DNA of 64,000 nucleotides, taken from positions 6,259,683 through 6,323,682 of the forward strand of contig JASXTE010000002.1 in NCBI GenBank assembly GCA_030280995.1, written 5' to 3'. The translations under genes and the position numbers were made by a program. This stretch comes from Hemileia vastatrix (lineage: Eukaryota > Basidiomycota > Pucciniomycetes > Pucciniales > Zaghouaniaceae). Under the pieces are notes generated by a model. It made no database searches, was not told where the DNA came from, and saw only the letters and a list, made by a program, of their open reading frames with translations. The stretch's first letter is position 1. Every line of letters starts with the position of its first letter. Positions 34,534 to 46,529 of this stretch are shown piece by piece.

Positions 34534-36300
34534 TTTTTTCTTTTTATACTTTTTTAACAGAGTAGGAAGGTTTGAAATTTCTTTACCAGGTATCAATGCA
34601 TCATATTCAGATGACTCATTTTTATATCTTAGCAAATACTCAACATCTTTTTCAGAAGTGACAATTCTATCATTCAGAATTTTTTCAATTTCTGAAGTTT
34701 CAGTGATTTCTTGAGGATTTTTCTTAGGTCTTCTTCTTTTTTTAGGAAAAAAACACTGTTGGAAGTATAAGGTTTCAGCAGGGAAATGGGGAAAACAGGA
34801 TTTTTTCTATCATATGGAGAGTATAACACAACTTCAACCACATTATCTCCAATAATTCTTTTAACAACAAAAGGCCCTAAAAAAGGATCTTTCAATTTGT
34901 TGTTACCCTGTAAATTGAAATGGACAGTAGATATCAACACTACATCATCTTCATTAAATGTGTGCTCCTTATGGGATTTATCCCATCTCTTCTTTTCATA
35001 TTCAAATGCTTTATCAATACAATTCTGGGCATGTTTCCTGCACAGTTGTTGCATTTGAACAAATGATTTGACGCCAGGGTGTAATACCAATTTAGGAAAT
35101 TTACTATTGAGTATTTGAGCAGGAGTATTAGGGACATAACCTAGCCAAAGCTCAAAAGGCTTCTTTTGAGTAACAGAGTGAGAAGTGCTACTATAAACAA
35201 ATTCAAGACCTGGGAGCAAGGTAATCCAGTCATGAGTAAATCTGCCATTATCTTTATATTCCAAGCCAAAGGCACAGTACCTTCTAATCATATCCCCTAG
35301 AGTTTGAATCATTCTCTCAGCTAGACTATCAGTTTGGGGATTGTGAGCAGTAGATAATTTTAATTCACAACCACATATATCCATTAAAGACATCCAGAAT
35401 TCAGATGTAAATTTGGGATCTCTGTCAGATATAATGGCTCTAGGGAATCCAACTATATTGAACATATAAGACCACCATAAGAAAGCTAAGTCTTTGGTGG
35501 AGACATCCTTATGTGTGGGAGTAAGCTTTCACATTTTATTAAATCTATCCACTATTACCCAACAAGAATTATAACTGTCTTTACCTGCTACAGGAAGACC
35601 AGTAACAAAATCCATATAAATGATTTTCCAGGGAGCATCAGGTGCTTCAATATGTTGTAATAACCCTGCTCTTTTACCTGTCAACCTTTTAGATTTCTGG
35701 CAGGAATCACAAGACTCAACATATAATTTTGTATCTTCAGACATATTAGCCCACCAAGCAGTGTTTTTGATTCTAATCATAGTTTTTTCAAGATCAAAAT
35801 GACCAGCTAATATGTCATCATGACAAAGCTTGAGGATAGTTTCTTTCATAGAAGGAGGAATTAAAATAACATTAGTAAGCTTTCTTCTATAATAAATATA
35901 ACCATCTTCAATAGAAAACTTTCACTTAATCAAAGCATTTTGATAATTTGCATGAAGAGTTTTAATCAATGCTTGAATTGAAGCATTCTTAGGATCATTT
36001 AAGATAGTAACTAATTTATTTAAATCAGAATCTTTATCATATGAATCCAGAATTAATTGTAATAACTTCTCTTCCATATCAACTATAAATATACCATGGA
36101 TATGAACAGTATCATCTTCAGGTACATAGGCAGGATTGGAGTCATTATTTGGCAGAGGCAATCTGGACAGCATATCAACATTGGAGTGAACATTTCCAGC
36201 CCTATGGATAATTTTCATTCTTCCTCTGTATTCTTGAACAGCAAGTTGCCACCTAAACATATGTATATTTGGTGTTTTTAGGTTTAAGAGGGACTTCACA
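34534..36300 (-). pseudogene. T3 RNase H/integrase fragment
   Basis: Open segments 36299-35922, 35849-35529 and 35465-34674 share one frame order with T1 and are very similar to it at protein level. The zinc domain (AGHFDLEKTM...CDSCQKSK) and core (MDFVTGLP, ISDRDPKFTSEFW, SLAERMIQTLGD) are visible. Stops fall between the segments, and the C-terminus has a frame change near 34750. It cannot make enzyme. Confidence 0.9.
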
Positions 36301-36753
36301 GCAAATTTGTTTCAAGTCAAAAATTTTACACATATTATTTGAAAAATTCAGCAATAATTCCCCCCCCTGAAATTTACTCTGGGTGGGGGTAGGGATTACC
36401 AAATTTTCATTTTAATTTATCTAATAATTAAGTAAATCAATGAAAAAATATAATCAACCAAGTAAAGAAATCCCAAATACTATCTGCCATTGATTTCATG
36501 AGGGAAGTCAAAGAAAAAATATGACAAGAATGGTATTATGAGCTCATTCATAGTATATAATTGAATGAAACCCTTTGTAAAGCACAGGGGTTTGATGATA
36601 CATTAATTAAAGTTGATTGATTATCTTTAATAACTGATAAATTAAAAATTTAAGAAATAGAAATAAAAATTTGGAAATCCTTTAAATACCATATTTAGAA
36701 CCCCTCCCTAATGGTTTAGTAGCCATTGAACCTTCACCCCTTACTTTACTTAC
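36301..36753. other. AT-rich, no gene
   Basis: Between the T3 truncation point and the TET-like relic. It contains a C-run followed by a G-run at 36361-36390 that can pair weakly. Nothing else was seen. Confidence 0.5.
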
Positions 36754-37240
36754 CTGGTTTATAAAATTTTGATTGATCTGAAAAGAACATCCAAAATGAG
36801 TAAACTTTTTGCAAGATTCCAATCCAGGAGGCACCTTAGTAGTTTGATAATTATCTCTTGAGGAATTCCAAATTGCTTTGATAATCCCATTTCCTAAACC
36901 AAAGTCCATGATTCATTTATGATCTGGAACGTATAGTCCATGGCCTTTGATTTTAGCAGGTGATGGGATTAAACTTCCAGTAATAGGATTGATTTAACAG
37001 AATAGCCAAAAATTAAGCATATTAGAATTGGTTTTTTCAACATGGCTCTGGTTATGAAATACTCCTTAGGTGATAATAACATTAGAATAAAAGATATAAT
37101 TGTTACTGAGGTCAACCCATTCCATATCTTTCCAATTGGGAAGTCCAGATTTCTTGGCCAGTTTATGATTAGATTGAAATGCACAAATTTATAATTTTTT
37201 TAAGTAATTGGCCAAGAAATAATGAGTGATCCTAAGAATT
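36754..37240 (-). pseudogene. TET/JBP-like 2OG-Fe(II) dioxygenase relic
   Basis: One minus-strand frame reads KLAKKSGLPNWKDMEW, then DLSNNYIFYSNV, GVFHNQSHVEK, INPITGSLIPSP, GHGLYVPDHK, DFGLGNGIIKAIWNSS, NYQTTKV and FTHFGCSFQINQ, and ends at a GTAAGT donor. The order matches the fungal TET/JBP-like oxygenase fold: an H-x-D iron box, a G-x-x-F/Y-x-x-P strand, a DG-x-x-E-x-x-W segment, an H-x-T box and a final FG-x-S-x-Q. Here H-x-D reads H-V-E and the second iron His reads Tyr. Four in-frame stops are present. Living members oxidise 5-methylcytosine and are known to be amplified in basidiomycetes. It is inactive here. Family assignment rests on pattern memory. Confidence 0.6.
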
Positions 37241-37246
37241 GGGAGA

Positions 37247-38000
37247 TAAAAGCCTAGATAATCATCAGATAAGTGTTTCAGAAGCTTATTCTCTATTTAT
37301 GCAGTATAAAAACTTGAAATAAATAAAGTGAAATTTGGAAAAAAAGACTCAACTTTAAACGTCAATATCTCAGAAACCACTGAAGCAAATTCAAATATGT
37401 TTATGTGAAATGAAAGATAGGCTTCAGAAGAATCATCTTCTAAAATAAATTTGGATTCAAATAAGCCTCACCCTAAATCTGACTCTGCTTTTCAAAATTG
37501 TGTAAAAACTTAAAAAGTGATGATAAAAATTTCAACAAGAAGTAGATAAAAGCCTAGATAATCATCAGATAAGAATTTTAGAAGCCATATTCTCTAATTA
37601 TGTAATATAAAAATATAAAATAAATTAAGTGAAATTTGGAAAAAAAGGCTCAACTTTAAAGGTCAAAATCTCAACAACCACTGAACCAAATTCAAACCTG
37701 TTTGTGGGAAATAAAATATAGGCTTCTGGAGAATTTTTAGTTAAAGGAAATATGATTCAAACAAACCTAATCCTAATTTGTTACATTAAATCATGAAATA
37801 AAAAAAATTCAAATTGTGAAAAAAAGGCTCAACTTCAAATGTCAATATCTCAGAAACCACTGAACCAAATTAAAATCTGTTTGTGGGAAATGAAAAGCAG
37901 TCTTTGGGAGAATCTTCAGCTAAAATGAAATTATATCCAAAGAAACCAAACCCTAATTCTGACTTATATTTTCACAATTTTACAAAAACTTGAAAGGTGG
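37247..38000. repeat. ~300-bp tandem repeats, 2.6 units
   Basis: GATAAAAGCCTAGATAATC marks unit starts at 37247 and 37546 (period 299). The GGAAAAAAAGRCTCAACTT and TCTCAGAAACCACTGAA blocks recur at about 37338, 37638 and 37817, the last unit being shortened by about 120 bases. The repeat abuts the TET-like relic and is AT-rich and non-coding. Confidence 0.88.
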
Positions 38001-39199
38001 TAATGGAGATAAGAACAAGAGGGGTTTAATTAGTCCACTGTTATCCAGATAAGAGTCATACATATATTGAAGTACAAAATTTTTATAGAAGGAAAGAGAT
38101 ATTATATAGGAATGAAAAAAAGAGATGAAACTTACCATGATTGAAAATTAGGAAAAATAGAGTGAGAAAGATTTATGTTGGAATGGGGGGGAAATTGAAT
38201 ATGGAGTAAGTGAAATGCATAAAGAATGTGCAATGTATGTGTTTTAATGACATGGAACCAAAAAAAAGTGAAATAGGGTAAGGGGGGTCAGTGGCCATGT
38301 CAAGGAGGGATGAAGAGGAGGGTGTTGGAGCTAAAAAAGAAAGAAAAGAGGGAGTGAAAAAAAAGGTTAATTTTACCATTAAAATCAAAAAATAACCACT
38401 CAAAAAAAATTTAGATAAAAAAAAGAGAGAAAAAAAACAAAAAAAATTCTAATTAGCAAATAAAAAATTTAAAAAATGGATAAAATGACTTACTTGGAGA
38501 GATGAGATGATTAAATTAATGAAACCAAATTGTTTGAGGGATGTTTGAGGATAGGAGAAAAAACACATGAGGGATGAATGAAAAAAGAAATAGTGAAAAT
38601 TTATGTGATTGCAGAAAATTTGCAATTTCATGTTGAGCTGGTGAATAAAAAAAAGCTAGACATCCAGAAAAGTGACATTCACCATAAATTCAAAATAAAA
38701 ATGAATAGGCAAAAAACAAAAACACCAAACCAAGTGAATAAAGCACAAAAGTTGGACATTTGGAGAGTAGGAAAAAATTTAAAAGGGTTGTTTTTCAAAA
38801 TGTTGGAGGGTGATTGGCATAATGACCAAGAATATACCAGTGGAAAGAATGTCTTGCTATTCAAGGGAGGGGAGAGCTGGTGCAGGTTTGGGATCCTCTT
38901 CTTCATAAAGTTCATTGAAAAGACATATAAGCTAAAGTGTTTTCCAAAACTGAGTCATAATCAGAGTCATAAGCTATATTTAAAGGGATAGCATTCATAG
39001 CTAAGTGAATTTCCTTCCTAGTAGAGAGGTTCTTCATTATTGTCCATAGAAAAGGTTGTTGGTAGAAGGTCTTGGTGATGAGTGGGAAGTGGGAATTTTC
39101 CACTAAATGAGCAGGTGGGGTGTGTGGATAGAGAAAAATTTTATGTGTTTGCCACCAAAATTGAGTAGCATAGATTGAAGAGAGACATAAGGATGGCAT
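38001..39199 (-). pseudogene. coding-like relics, family unknown
   Basis: Two minus-strand frames (39199-38912 and 38915-38679) adjoin with a small overlap and may be one gene after a frameshift. They read YQQPFLWTIMKNLSTRKEI, PLNIAYDSDYDS, then SPPLNSKTFFPLVYSWSL. A segment at 38450-38520 resembles 5800-5850, including a likely splice-donor-like CTCCAAGTAAGT on the minus strand. I cannot name a domain. It may be a dispersed element gene. Confidence 0.35.
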
Positions 39200-39319
39200 C
39201 CATAATTATATGTCATGTGACTTGCTGGCAAGTCAATTATGAATGTGATGATTTTGGTATCAGGAATTAGGAATGGAAATTGAGGTTTAAGAGATGTGAT
39301 AATGAATCATCATGCAATC

Positions 39320-39351
39320 CTTATCCACTAGTCCCAGGGCTAGTGGATAAG
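39320..39351. repeat. perfect 11-bp inverted repeat hairpin
   Basis: TTATCCACTAG and CTAGTGGATAA flank an 8-base loop. Just upstream, CATCATGCAAT resembles the CACTA-like family end, so this could be a remnant of a related element with a different palindrome (inference). Confidence 0.7.
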
Positions 39352-39359
39352 AATATTCC

Positions 39360-40500
39360 ACAATTAAAAATGTCTGATCCCAGCAAAAAAAATTCCTGAT
39401 TTCTAATTGTGGATCCCTGAACATTGATACCCCCTAATGAGGTAAAATTCTGAGTAAGTTGGGCAAAACTGTGGAAAGCCACACCAACTATTTTCAATAT
39501 AGCTTTATGAAATTGAGTAAAGGTTTAATTTTCTATTATATGATGTCACCATTTTAAAATTTATGACCCTATTCCAATTTGGTAAATATGACATCATACA
39601 ATCTATTTACTATGTGAACTTTATTTTGTGTTGATACATTTTACATAATTAACAACAACAAGAGTAGAATTACCAATAAGCTTTCTCCCAACATCAAATT
39701 TGGATTTAATCTAATTTTTTTTTCCATGAACTTCAGTTTTGAGAAGGTATTTATTTTAGTATTATTAATATACAGCTAATCATGGAAAGATTGTGTTTTT
39801 CTTGACTATTATCTTTTGCCAAAAGCATAGCTTTTCTGAACTGAACTCATGGTTTTGGCAGGGGATGGGATGTGGGACAACTGCAAGCTCTCCAGAATTA
39901 GATGTAATACTGCTAAACTGGAAAATCTTGAAATTTTCTTGCTACTTTTTCACTACCAAAAGCCACCTAAACTCATGTTTTTGGAAGAGTATTGGAGATG
40001 AGAAATCTGAAAGTAAGCTTTTCAGGTTTTACTGTATGACTTTTCTCTTGCTACTTGTTTTTGAAATACATATTAGATATTTACTGAATAAAATCACCTC
40101 AAATACTCAAGAGTTTCATGTGTATGTATTGATGTGATTTTTTTTTTAAATTTTTTTTTACTTTTTTAGCTGGCTTGAAAAAGAACTGTTGAGTGTTAGA
40201 GCATCTACCACCATTTCAGTAAATTGGTTGGTATGCATACTTTGCTGAAAATTTGGTTAATTTTTGGCCATCATTTCATTAAAATATCACATTAAATTAA
40301 AAATCAATAGATATAATCAAAACCTTTTGAAAAATTTACTAAAGTATGCTGAATAACAATCCATAACTTGCACCCCCACTCCTGCCTATTTTTTTTCAAA
40401 CTCATTTGCAACTATCAGTCACTTTCATATGTTATAGGACACTTCTCCAATTTTTCATTTTCATTTTCACTTCACCTCAAAACACTGTGCAACAATATTT
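39360..40500. other. AT-rich, no supported gene
   Basis: The frame at 39793-40137 has internal near-repeats (LNSWFWQGMG, LNSCFWKSIG) but no domain, and lies in T-rich DNA. TTAGAGCATCTACCACC at 40197 resembles a Harbinger-type end (compare 47112), but no partner end was found. Confidence 0.45.
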
Positions 40501-40611
40501 TGTAGAGAATGATGCCTTGCAGAACAAGGGAAAGATCTCCAGTTCACTCATAGGCTAAACTTTATACTGATGAAAGACTAGATAAGTACATAGCATGGTA
40601 TCACCATAACA
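40501..40611 (-). repeat. TRIM-like LTR, left (111 bp)
   Basis: The + strand reads TGTAGAGAATGATGCC to CACCATAACA, with TG/CA ends on both strands. The right copy (41691 onward) matches over its whole length with scattered changes. Confidence 0.85.
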
Positions 40612-41254
40612 TCCCCCCCTACTTTGCTAGGCAAACATCACCTTACAATAATAGAAAAAACTTGTAATGAGTGATAAAGAAAAAATAATACAGAAGTATT
40701 GTAAAGAGGGTGCAATTAAAAAGTAAAAAATGGAATGAAAAACTAAAATCATGATTAGATGTATTTAATGAAAGTGAAGAAAAGAAATTGAAGTAAAATA
40801 TACACATCCCCCCCATAAAAACAGCACCATACCATTAAGTACTTGAATAGATATATGAAATAATTAGAGCAGTAACAGGTAGAAAAGATTTGATGAGTAA
40901 GGAAAGATGATCAGTTATTGAGATTTGAGATAATCAGATTAAAATTTGAAGATTGAGCAAGAAGGGAATTGTGAGGCGTGTGAAAAATATTAGATTTACA
41001 GACTTGCTTCTAATTGATTGGAAATTTTAGAAAAATGAGATAATGGGGCTTTGGAGAATTCTGCCTGCTGTGGTAAACATCTAGTGAAGATAAAAAAAAT
41101 TTGAGAAGAGGGGAAGCTAACAAGGTGGGTGTTTAGAGTAAGTTGTGGCATAAAATCTTGCTCATATTGTCACAAATTACAATGAGGGGAGACGCCTCAT
41201 ACCCCATAGTGGATAGGATGCCTTTCTTAGGCAGGATGATAAGATGGTACCCAT

Positions 41255-41501
41255 CACTATGCAATATAGGGGATGGACTTGCTAGCAAGTCCCCAACCTG
41301 AACTCAGACTGAACTCAGATGGAACTCAGACTGAACTCATACTGAAATCTACTTGAAGACCCACCTAAAACTGTTCTGCAGAGTGGTGTTCATACCTGAT
41401 TGTATGTTTCCTTTGTCAATAGCTCAATGTGTGTTCAATCTGTGGTGAATTTGAGTCCAAGGTTGCCAGCTTGCTAAAAAGTCCCCCCGTATTGCACGGT
41501 G
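41255..41501. mobile_element. CACTA-like MITE C (247 bp)
   Basis: It starts CACTATGCAATATAGGGG and ends with the complement of CACCGTGCAATACGGGGGG, with CAT on both sides (41252-41254, 41502-41504). A perfect GGACTTGCTAGCAAGTCC is at 41275-41292, and the right palindrome is decayed. Its interior is close to MITE A (CTGAACTCAGACTGAACTC, CTGCAGAGTGGTGTTCAT), so A, B and C are one family. It sits inside the TRIM-like element. Confidence 0.92.
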
Positions 41502-41690
41502 CATACACCAAATTTAGAAGGAAAGATGCCATTTTTTGGCTGAAACAAGAACAGTGCCCATACACTGTTATGAGAAAAGAATTGAAAAGATGGTGCTTAT
41601 ACACCATTGAAGGAGGAAGGAAAAATGCAGTATCATTGCAACAGATGGGTTTCTACAAAGGTTTCTCCATGAGCAAGATGGCCCATAACC

Positions 41691-41797
41691 TGTAGAGAAT
41701 GATGCCTTTCAGAACCAGGGAAAGATCTCTGGTCCACTCAGAGGCTACACTATATACTGATGGGAGACTAGCTAAGTACATGGCATGGTAACACTAT
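41691..41797 (-). repeat. TRIM-like LTR, right, interrupted by C1
   Basis: It starts TGTAGAGAATGATGCC and runs to CACTAT, where C1 begins. The lost end (CATAACA) is at 47002-47008, after C1 and its duplicated ACCAT. Confidence 0.85.
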
Positions 41798-41914
41798 TGG
41801 CGGGCAAGCAGATGTTTTAATTTTTTTTGTTTTTTTGATTTTGAATGGATATTTTATAAACTCGTGTGTTACTTTATATACGATGTGATACTGCGGCATA
41901 GTCAAGACCCAACA
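41798..41914 (-). repeat. C1 3' LTR (117 bp)
   Basis: On the minus strand it reads TGTTGGGTCTTGACTA to TTGCCCGCCA, with a TATATAAAG box at 41872-41880. It is short, as is usual for copia. Confidence 0.88.
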
Positions 41915-41983
41915 CCTTCCCCTTCAACAAGATGCCAAGCTACAAGGTTGTATTTATTGAAGAATGAATATGTAATGTAGATA

Positions 41984-43479
41984 TTATAGATTAGAAGAAA
42001 AAAGGAAAAAAAATATTCTATTGTATATATTTTTTTTGGATATACTGTATGAAAGTGAATGATAAGATGAAGAGAAAGAGGAAATATAAATTGTAAAAGT
42101 AGACATAGCTTTGCTATGTCTGTTGTGGCATTGTTTTTTTAATGGCTTAGTCATGATGTCTGCCTTCTGCTCTGTTGTAGGCACCCATTCTAGCAAAGCA
42201 CACTTTTTGTGTAATTTTTTGTTGATGAAATAAAACTCTCAATAACTGTGTCTGGTTTGTTTAATTGATTTTTTGTCTGTTGACACTTTTATAGATGCTT
42301 GGTTGTCACATTGGATCAAAAAAGGCTTGTTGTAGTCAATCAGGTTGACCAGTAGATTTTGAATCCAAAGTCCCATACATGTTGCCAATCCTAAAGCCAT
42401 TTATTCAGCATGGAGAGTGGAAAATTCTACTGATTGCATCCTTTTTTATTTCCAGAATATCAAATAATTGAACAGAAAGATTGTCATACCTCTGGTTGAG
42501 CAGGAAAATTTCCCACCTCAGTTGGTGTCTGAGTAGACAGTTAGATTTGGGTCTTTGTTTATGTTGGGGTAAAGATATAGCTTCTTGTTTCTTGTATGAA
42601 GTATATAGCTAAGGAGATGAAATAGTGCATGCTAGTGCTTGTCAGTGGGATTCTTTGCATGTCTTGCTAGCTTTTTGACAGTGTAGCTGATGTCTGGGCA
42701 AGTGACAGTTGATACATAGCTCAGAGCTCCCACAATCAATAAATATTCAGTTGGTATAATTGGAATGTGATCTGTTGGAGAGTTTAATAAGTCAATATTA
42801 GTTGGGAGTGGTAGATGGTGAGGTAGTTTTTTTGGATGGTGTTTGTTTAGGATTTTTGAGATTAATTCAGGTTGTCTTAGGACAAAACCATTTGAGTCTC
42901 TTTAAATTTTAATCCCTACTATTGTGTCAAGTTTGTCTTGCCATTTTGTGGAGAGGGTTTGTTTGAGATCGTGTTCAAGTTTATTTAGTTTTTCTATGTT
43001 TTTTTCAGTTACTAGTCTGTCATTGACATGTACCCAAATCATAGTGTTGGTTGTAGAGTTTTTAAGAAATAGATGCTGTTGTCAAAAACCAAAATTTTGT
43101 ATCTTATGGACTTGAGTTGTTTGCTGAAATGCTTCCACCAGCATCTAGCAGCTTGACATGTCCCATACAGCACCTTTTCAGGTCTGTAAGCTTTGAAATT
43201 GTTTTGCTCAAAACCAGGTGGGCCTCATACCCATACTGTCTTGTCAATGGGGCTGAGTAGGTATGCTGCCATGACATTGAAAGTGCATATTAGCCACTTT
43301 TTGTAAGCAGAAATTGTGAGGATAATTATTTGATCTGTTAAAGAAGCCGTTTTGGAAAAGGTAGAATAATAATCTATGCCTTTTACCTTTTTGAAATCCT
43401 TAGCTACGTACCTTACTTTTAGCCTTTGTTTTCCACTGATTTTGTCCTTTTTTTTTGGTGAAGACCCACTTGGCATCAA
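41984..43479 (-). pseudogene. C1 reverse transcriptase and RNase H
   Basis: RT begins with KQRLKVRYVAKDFKKVKGIDY (43225-43479), a degraded form of the copia KARLVAKGFxQxxGxDY segment. The catalytic box reads WVHVNDRLV, so the first Asp of HVDD is Asn. RNase H ends with LEWVPTTEQKADIMTKPL (42196-41984), typical of copia. Numerous stops lie between the segments. Confidence 0.88.
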
Positions 43480-43775
43480 GAATTTGTGATCCTGTGGGGG
43501 GTTTTTCCCTCACCCAGACTTCCATGTCAGTGATATTCTTTATTTTGTTTGTGCAAGCTTCTTTCCGTGCTTTTCTATTCCTTGACTTAGTTGCCTTTTT
43601 TTATGACTTTGGGACTTCAGTGAAAAAGAAAGAAAAATTATCAGTGATGGAGGATACCAATTTTTCTTAATCAATTATTCTTTCTTTGTCTTTGAACACG
43701 CCTAATTGTTTACCACTTGTGATGCAGTGATTGGTATCTACTTTGTTCACCATGAAGTCTATTGAAATTTTGTCT

Positions 43776-44640
43776 CTAGTTGAGTTCAGGCCATCTTTGA
43801 AATTCTCCCAAGCTAATGCAAAAATCTTCTTTTCTAGAGGGTCCAGAAGAGCGGCCCTTCAGGCTGGCTGGGTAACCAATCATGTAGCATCGTTTTGATT
43901 TGGAATCTAATTTGTGGCACTTTTCTTTAGGTATGTATATGTAAGAGACTTCATCAAACTTGCAGATCAGATCTAGTTGTTGTTTTTTCCAAAGAGTGCC
44001 TTGTAGGGTGTTTTTTTGCCTGATACTTTGTTGGGAATCCTTCTCAACATGTAGGACACCCATATGAATGCAAATCTCCAGAAATATTTAGGTAGTTGGC
44101 TGGATTAGAGAACTGTGTAGCCATTTTCCATGATTTTTCAATTGTAATGTTCTATGTTTCTGTTTTGTTGGTGGAAATAAGGTAGGTTCTTCTCATGTAT
44201 TATTCCTTTGTTTTATAGGAAAGCTGATAATTTCTTATTGTTAAACTCACCACAATTATCCGTTCCTAGGGTTTTTGTGTTAGTATTTGTCTTATTTCAC
44301 AGCCTGGTTAGGACATTTACTATTCTCATTGTGGTTTTGGATTTATTTTGCAGAATGTGACACTTGCTATAAGAGGTGGAAAGGTCCCTTATGGTGAGTG
44401 AATATAGGCCATTCTCAACAGAGGTTTCTTCAATGGGGCCAATGATATTGGAACTTACTATTTCCAACTTTGAAGAGTGTCAGTTTGTTATATTTAGGAA
44501 GGATTTTCACCTGCTTTTGCACATTTGGCAAGCATCTCAGATGATGTTGCCTTTTGGGAGTTCATCAAAAGACCATACACCATTTTTAAAGCTATCATTC
44601 TTTGTATTTGTCTTAGGCTTGCATGGCTGAGAAGTAAATG
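43776..44640 (-). pseudogene. C1 integrase relic
   Basis: The minus frame 44063-43776 includes KEKCHKLDSKSKRCYMIGY, matching the segment after the copia integrase core (K-L-D-x-K-S-x-x-C-x-x-I/V-G-Y). Core motifs upstream are scattered across frames. Inactive. Confidence 0.75.
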
Positions 44641-45240
44641 CTATGTGTAAAGTGTTTCTTCATCTTTTGTTCTAATTCTTGGTGCTGGAAAATTTCTTGG
44701 CAGGTTGAGGCTAAAAAACTTAGGTTCAGGGGGGAAATTGTGATTTAATTCTGCATTGATTACAAATGTGATGGCAAGGTAAGGAGCACTATATACAGTA
44801 TTAGTAATTGGTTTAGGTAGAGACCATAAACTCTTAGTTTGATTAAAAACAGCAGTTAAAATAATTTTGTTGTTGATCCTGGTGTTAAAATCATGAGAGT
44901 CAGTTGAGGTAATGGTTGCTCCTGATTTGATAAGAGATGTTGGAGAGATTAACAAACCTGATGCCTCCTTAAAGTAGAATACAGGGCAAATATTGATAGT
45001 TTTTTCATTCATTACAATAAATTGCACAGTCCCCTTCCCTTTAATGAAAGTTATTGTACCATTAGTAGTGACTCTCATTGGCATTGATTTTTTGAAGTGT
45101 GTGAAATTTACTAACTTGTTCAAATTTACCAAGAAGTGATTGGTGATTCCAGTTTCAAATAGTGGGCTGGTAGCATATTCAGGTGAGATATTTAGCCCTT
45201 GAAAAGCAACAGCAGTTTCTTCTTCAGAGTCATTGTTCAA
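44641..45240 (-). pseudogene. C1 protease and pre-integrase region
   Basis: The 199-residue frame has LFETGITNHFL, where copia proteases have a DTG-A loop (C2 has LFDTGATHHFL), so the catalytic Asp is Glu. VNFTHFKKSMPMRVTTNG and ITFIKGKGTVQF align with C2. The end includes the pre-integrase stretch. Confidence 0.85.
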
Positions 45241-45405
45241 TTATACCACTTTTGCTCTTGGGTATGGTGTTTTAGGTGGGGGGGCAATTCAGTTGATGTT
45301 GGGGTTAAATGGGGAAATAATAGTCCATTTGCCTGGGAGGAGGGAATGTGTTGTTGTTTTGGTAGGAAAAGTTTTTGAGAGGTGGAATGAAGGAAGGTTG
45401 TATTA

Positions 45406-46528
45406 CTAAGGGGTAGACAGGTTGTAGACCCGGGGGTCTGTTTCTGTTACCTTAAGATGTTGTTCTTGGGCAATTTTCTTGAAGGTGGTCAGGGGAGTCA
45501 CAATTACAGCAGGTTGCGCAGCAGAGAATGAAGGTTCTGTTGAGTCATTATTGCGCATCAGAGAGTCATGAGATTTATGTGAGGATAGAAGTTTTTGAGC
45601 CGTAGACGTATAAGTATAATCAGAAGAGCTAGAAGTGTGTGTAGAGAGTTTGTTTGTTGTCATTAGTATAATTTCATTTCTTTTAAAGGGTTTTTTCATT
45701 ATTCTTAAGCCTGTCCCATGTTGCCCTGAATGTTTGTTGTATATTTGCTGTTGATGGGTTGACTCTGGAGATTTTTCCTAGTAGTTCCACTTCCCTCAAC
45801 ATTTCTGTGCTAAAAAATGTGTTGTCTTTAAGTGCTCATTGAAAAATCATTGCAAGAATTTCATCATTGAAGTGGAGGTTTTGAGCACACAGGTCAGCAT
45901 TACAGTCTCTCACATGAGAGAGCATAGCAATGGGATTTTGGAAATCTTTAGAGCAGATGTCAAGTATTTTATCTAGTGCATTCAGTTGTCCTGCTTGTGA
46001 GAGGACATTATACTGCAATATGAGATGTTTGAATGCTGCTGTACTTGGGGTTATAGATACTATTTGAGTTTTCATATTCAGGTCTACAAAATTGATGAAT
46101 ATAGCTCATCCTATATGTTCTCTGGCTGATCCAGTGGAGGGGTTTGGTTTTGTGAGAAAATTGGGTTCACCAATATAGTTGTTTAGTATGATTTTTAGTT
46201 CTTTGTACCAAAGTCAAAAATTGGTGCCATCCTCTTTTAGTTTTGATGGCCAGTTTACCAGCTCTTTATGGACTTTACAAATTTTGTCCACAACTTGCTT
46301 TGTAGTGGTGTTCCTTACTGCAGCACACAGGTAATGGTATTCTTGGTTGTCTGACAGATGGATGTGCTGAGGTTTGATGTAGGGATTGAAATCTTCATCA
46401 TTGGCATCTTTGTGGTAGTCTGGTGGTATTGAAGTGTTTTGTTGGTTAGTTGGGATTGTGGATGGTTTCTGAGTTGTTGTGTCAGTAGCCAGGGAAGACA
46501 ATTGAGGTTGAAGTGGTGCAGGAGTCAT
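45406..46528 (-). pseudogene. C1 gag
   Basis: Three frames are present: 46528-46214 with MTPAPLQPQLS and ELVNWPSKLKEDGTNF; 46075-45836 with IVSITPSTAAFKHLILQYNV and LSQAGQLNALDKILD; and 45699-45406. All three align with the C2 gag segments (LSQPGQLNALDRLLD). Stops break it. I see no zinc knuckle. Confidence 0.85.
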
Positions 46529-46529
46529 A

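Larger units (their letters stand above)
33256..36300 (-). mobile_element. Ty3 element T3, T1 family, 5'-truncated
   Basis: On the minus strand a T1-type pol fragment (RNase H to integrase) is followed by one LTR, here at the left. Homology to T1 stops abruptly at about 36300 within RNase H, so RT, gag and the 5' LTR are missing. No target duplication can be checked because of the truncation. Confidence 0.92.

Noticed and set aside
41429..41695. 88-residue plus-strand frame inside the TRIM-like element
   Set aside because: It starts inside MITE C and ends in the LTR, so it is a chance fusion of unrelated repeats.
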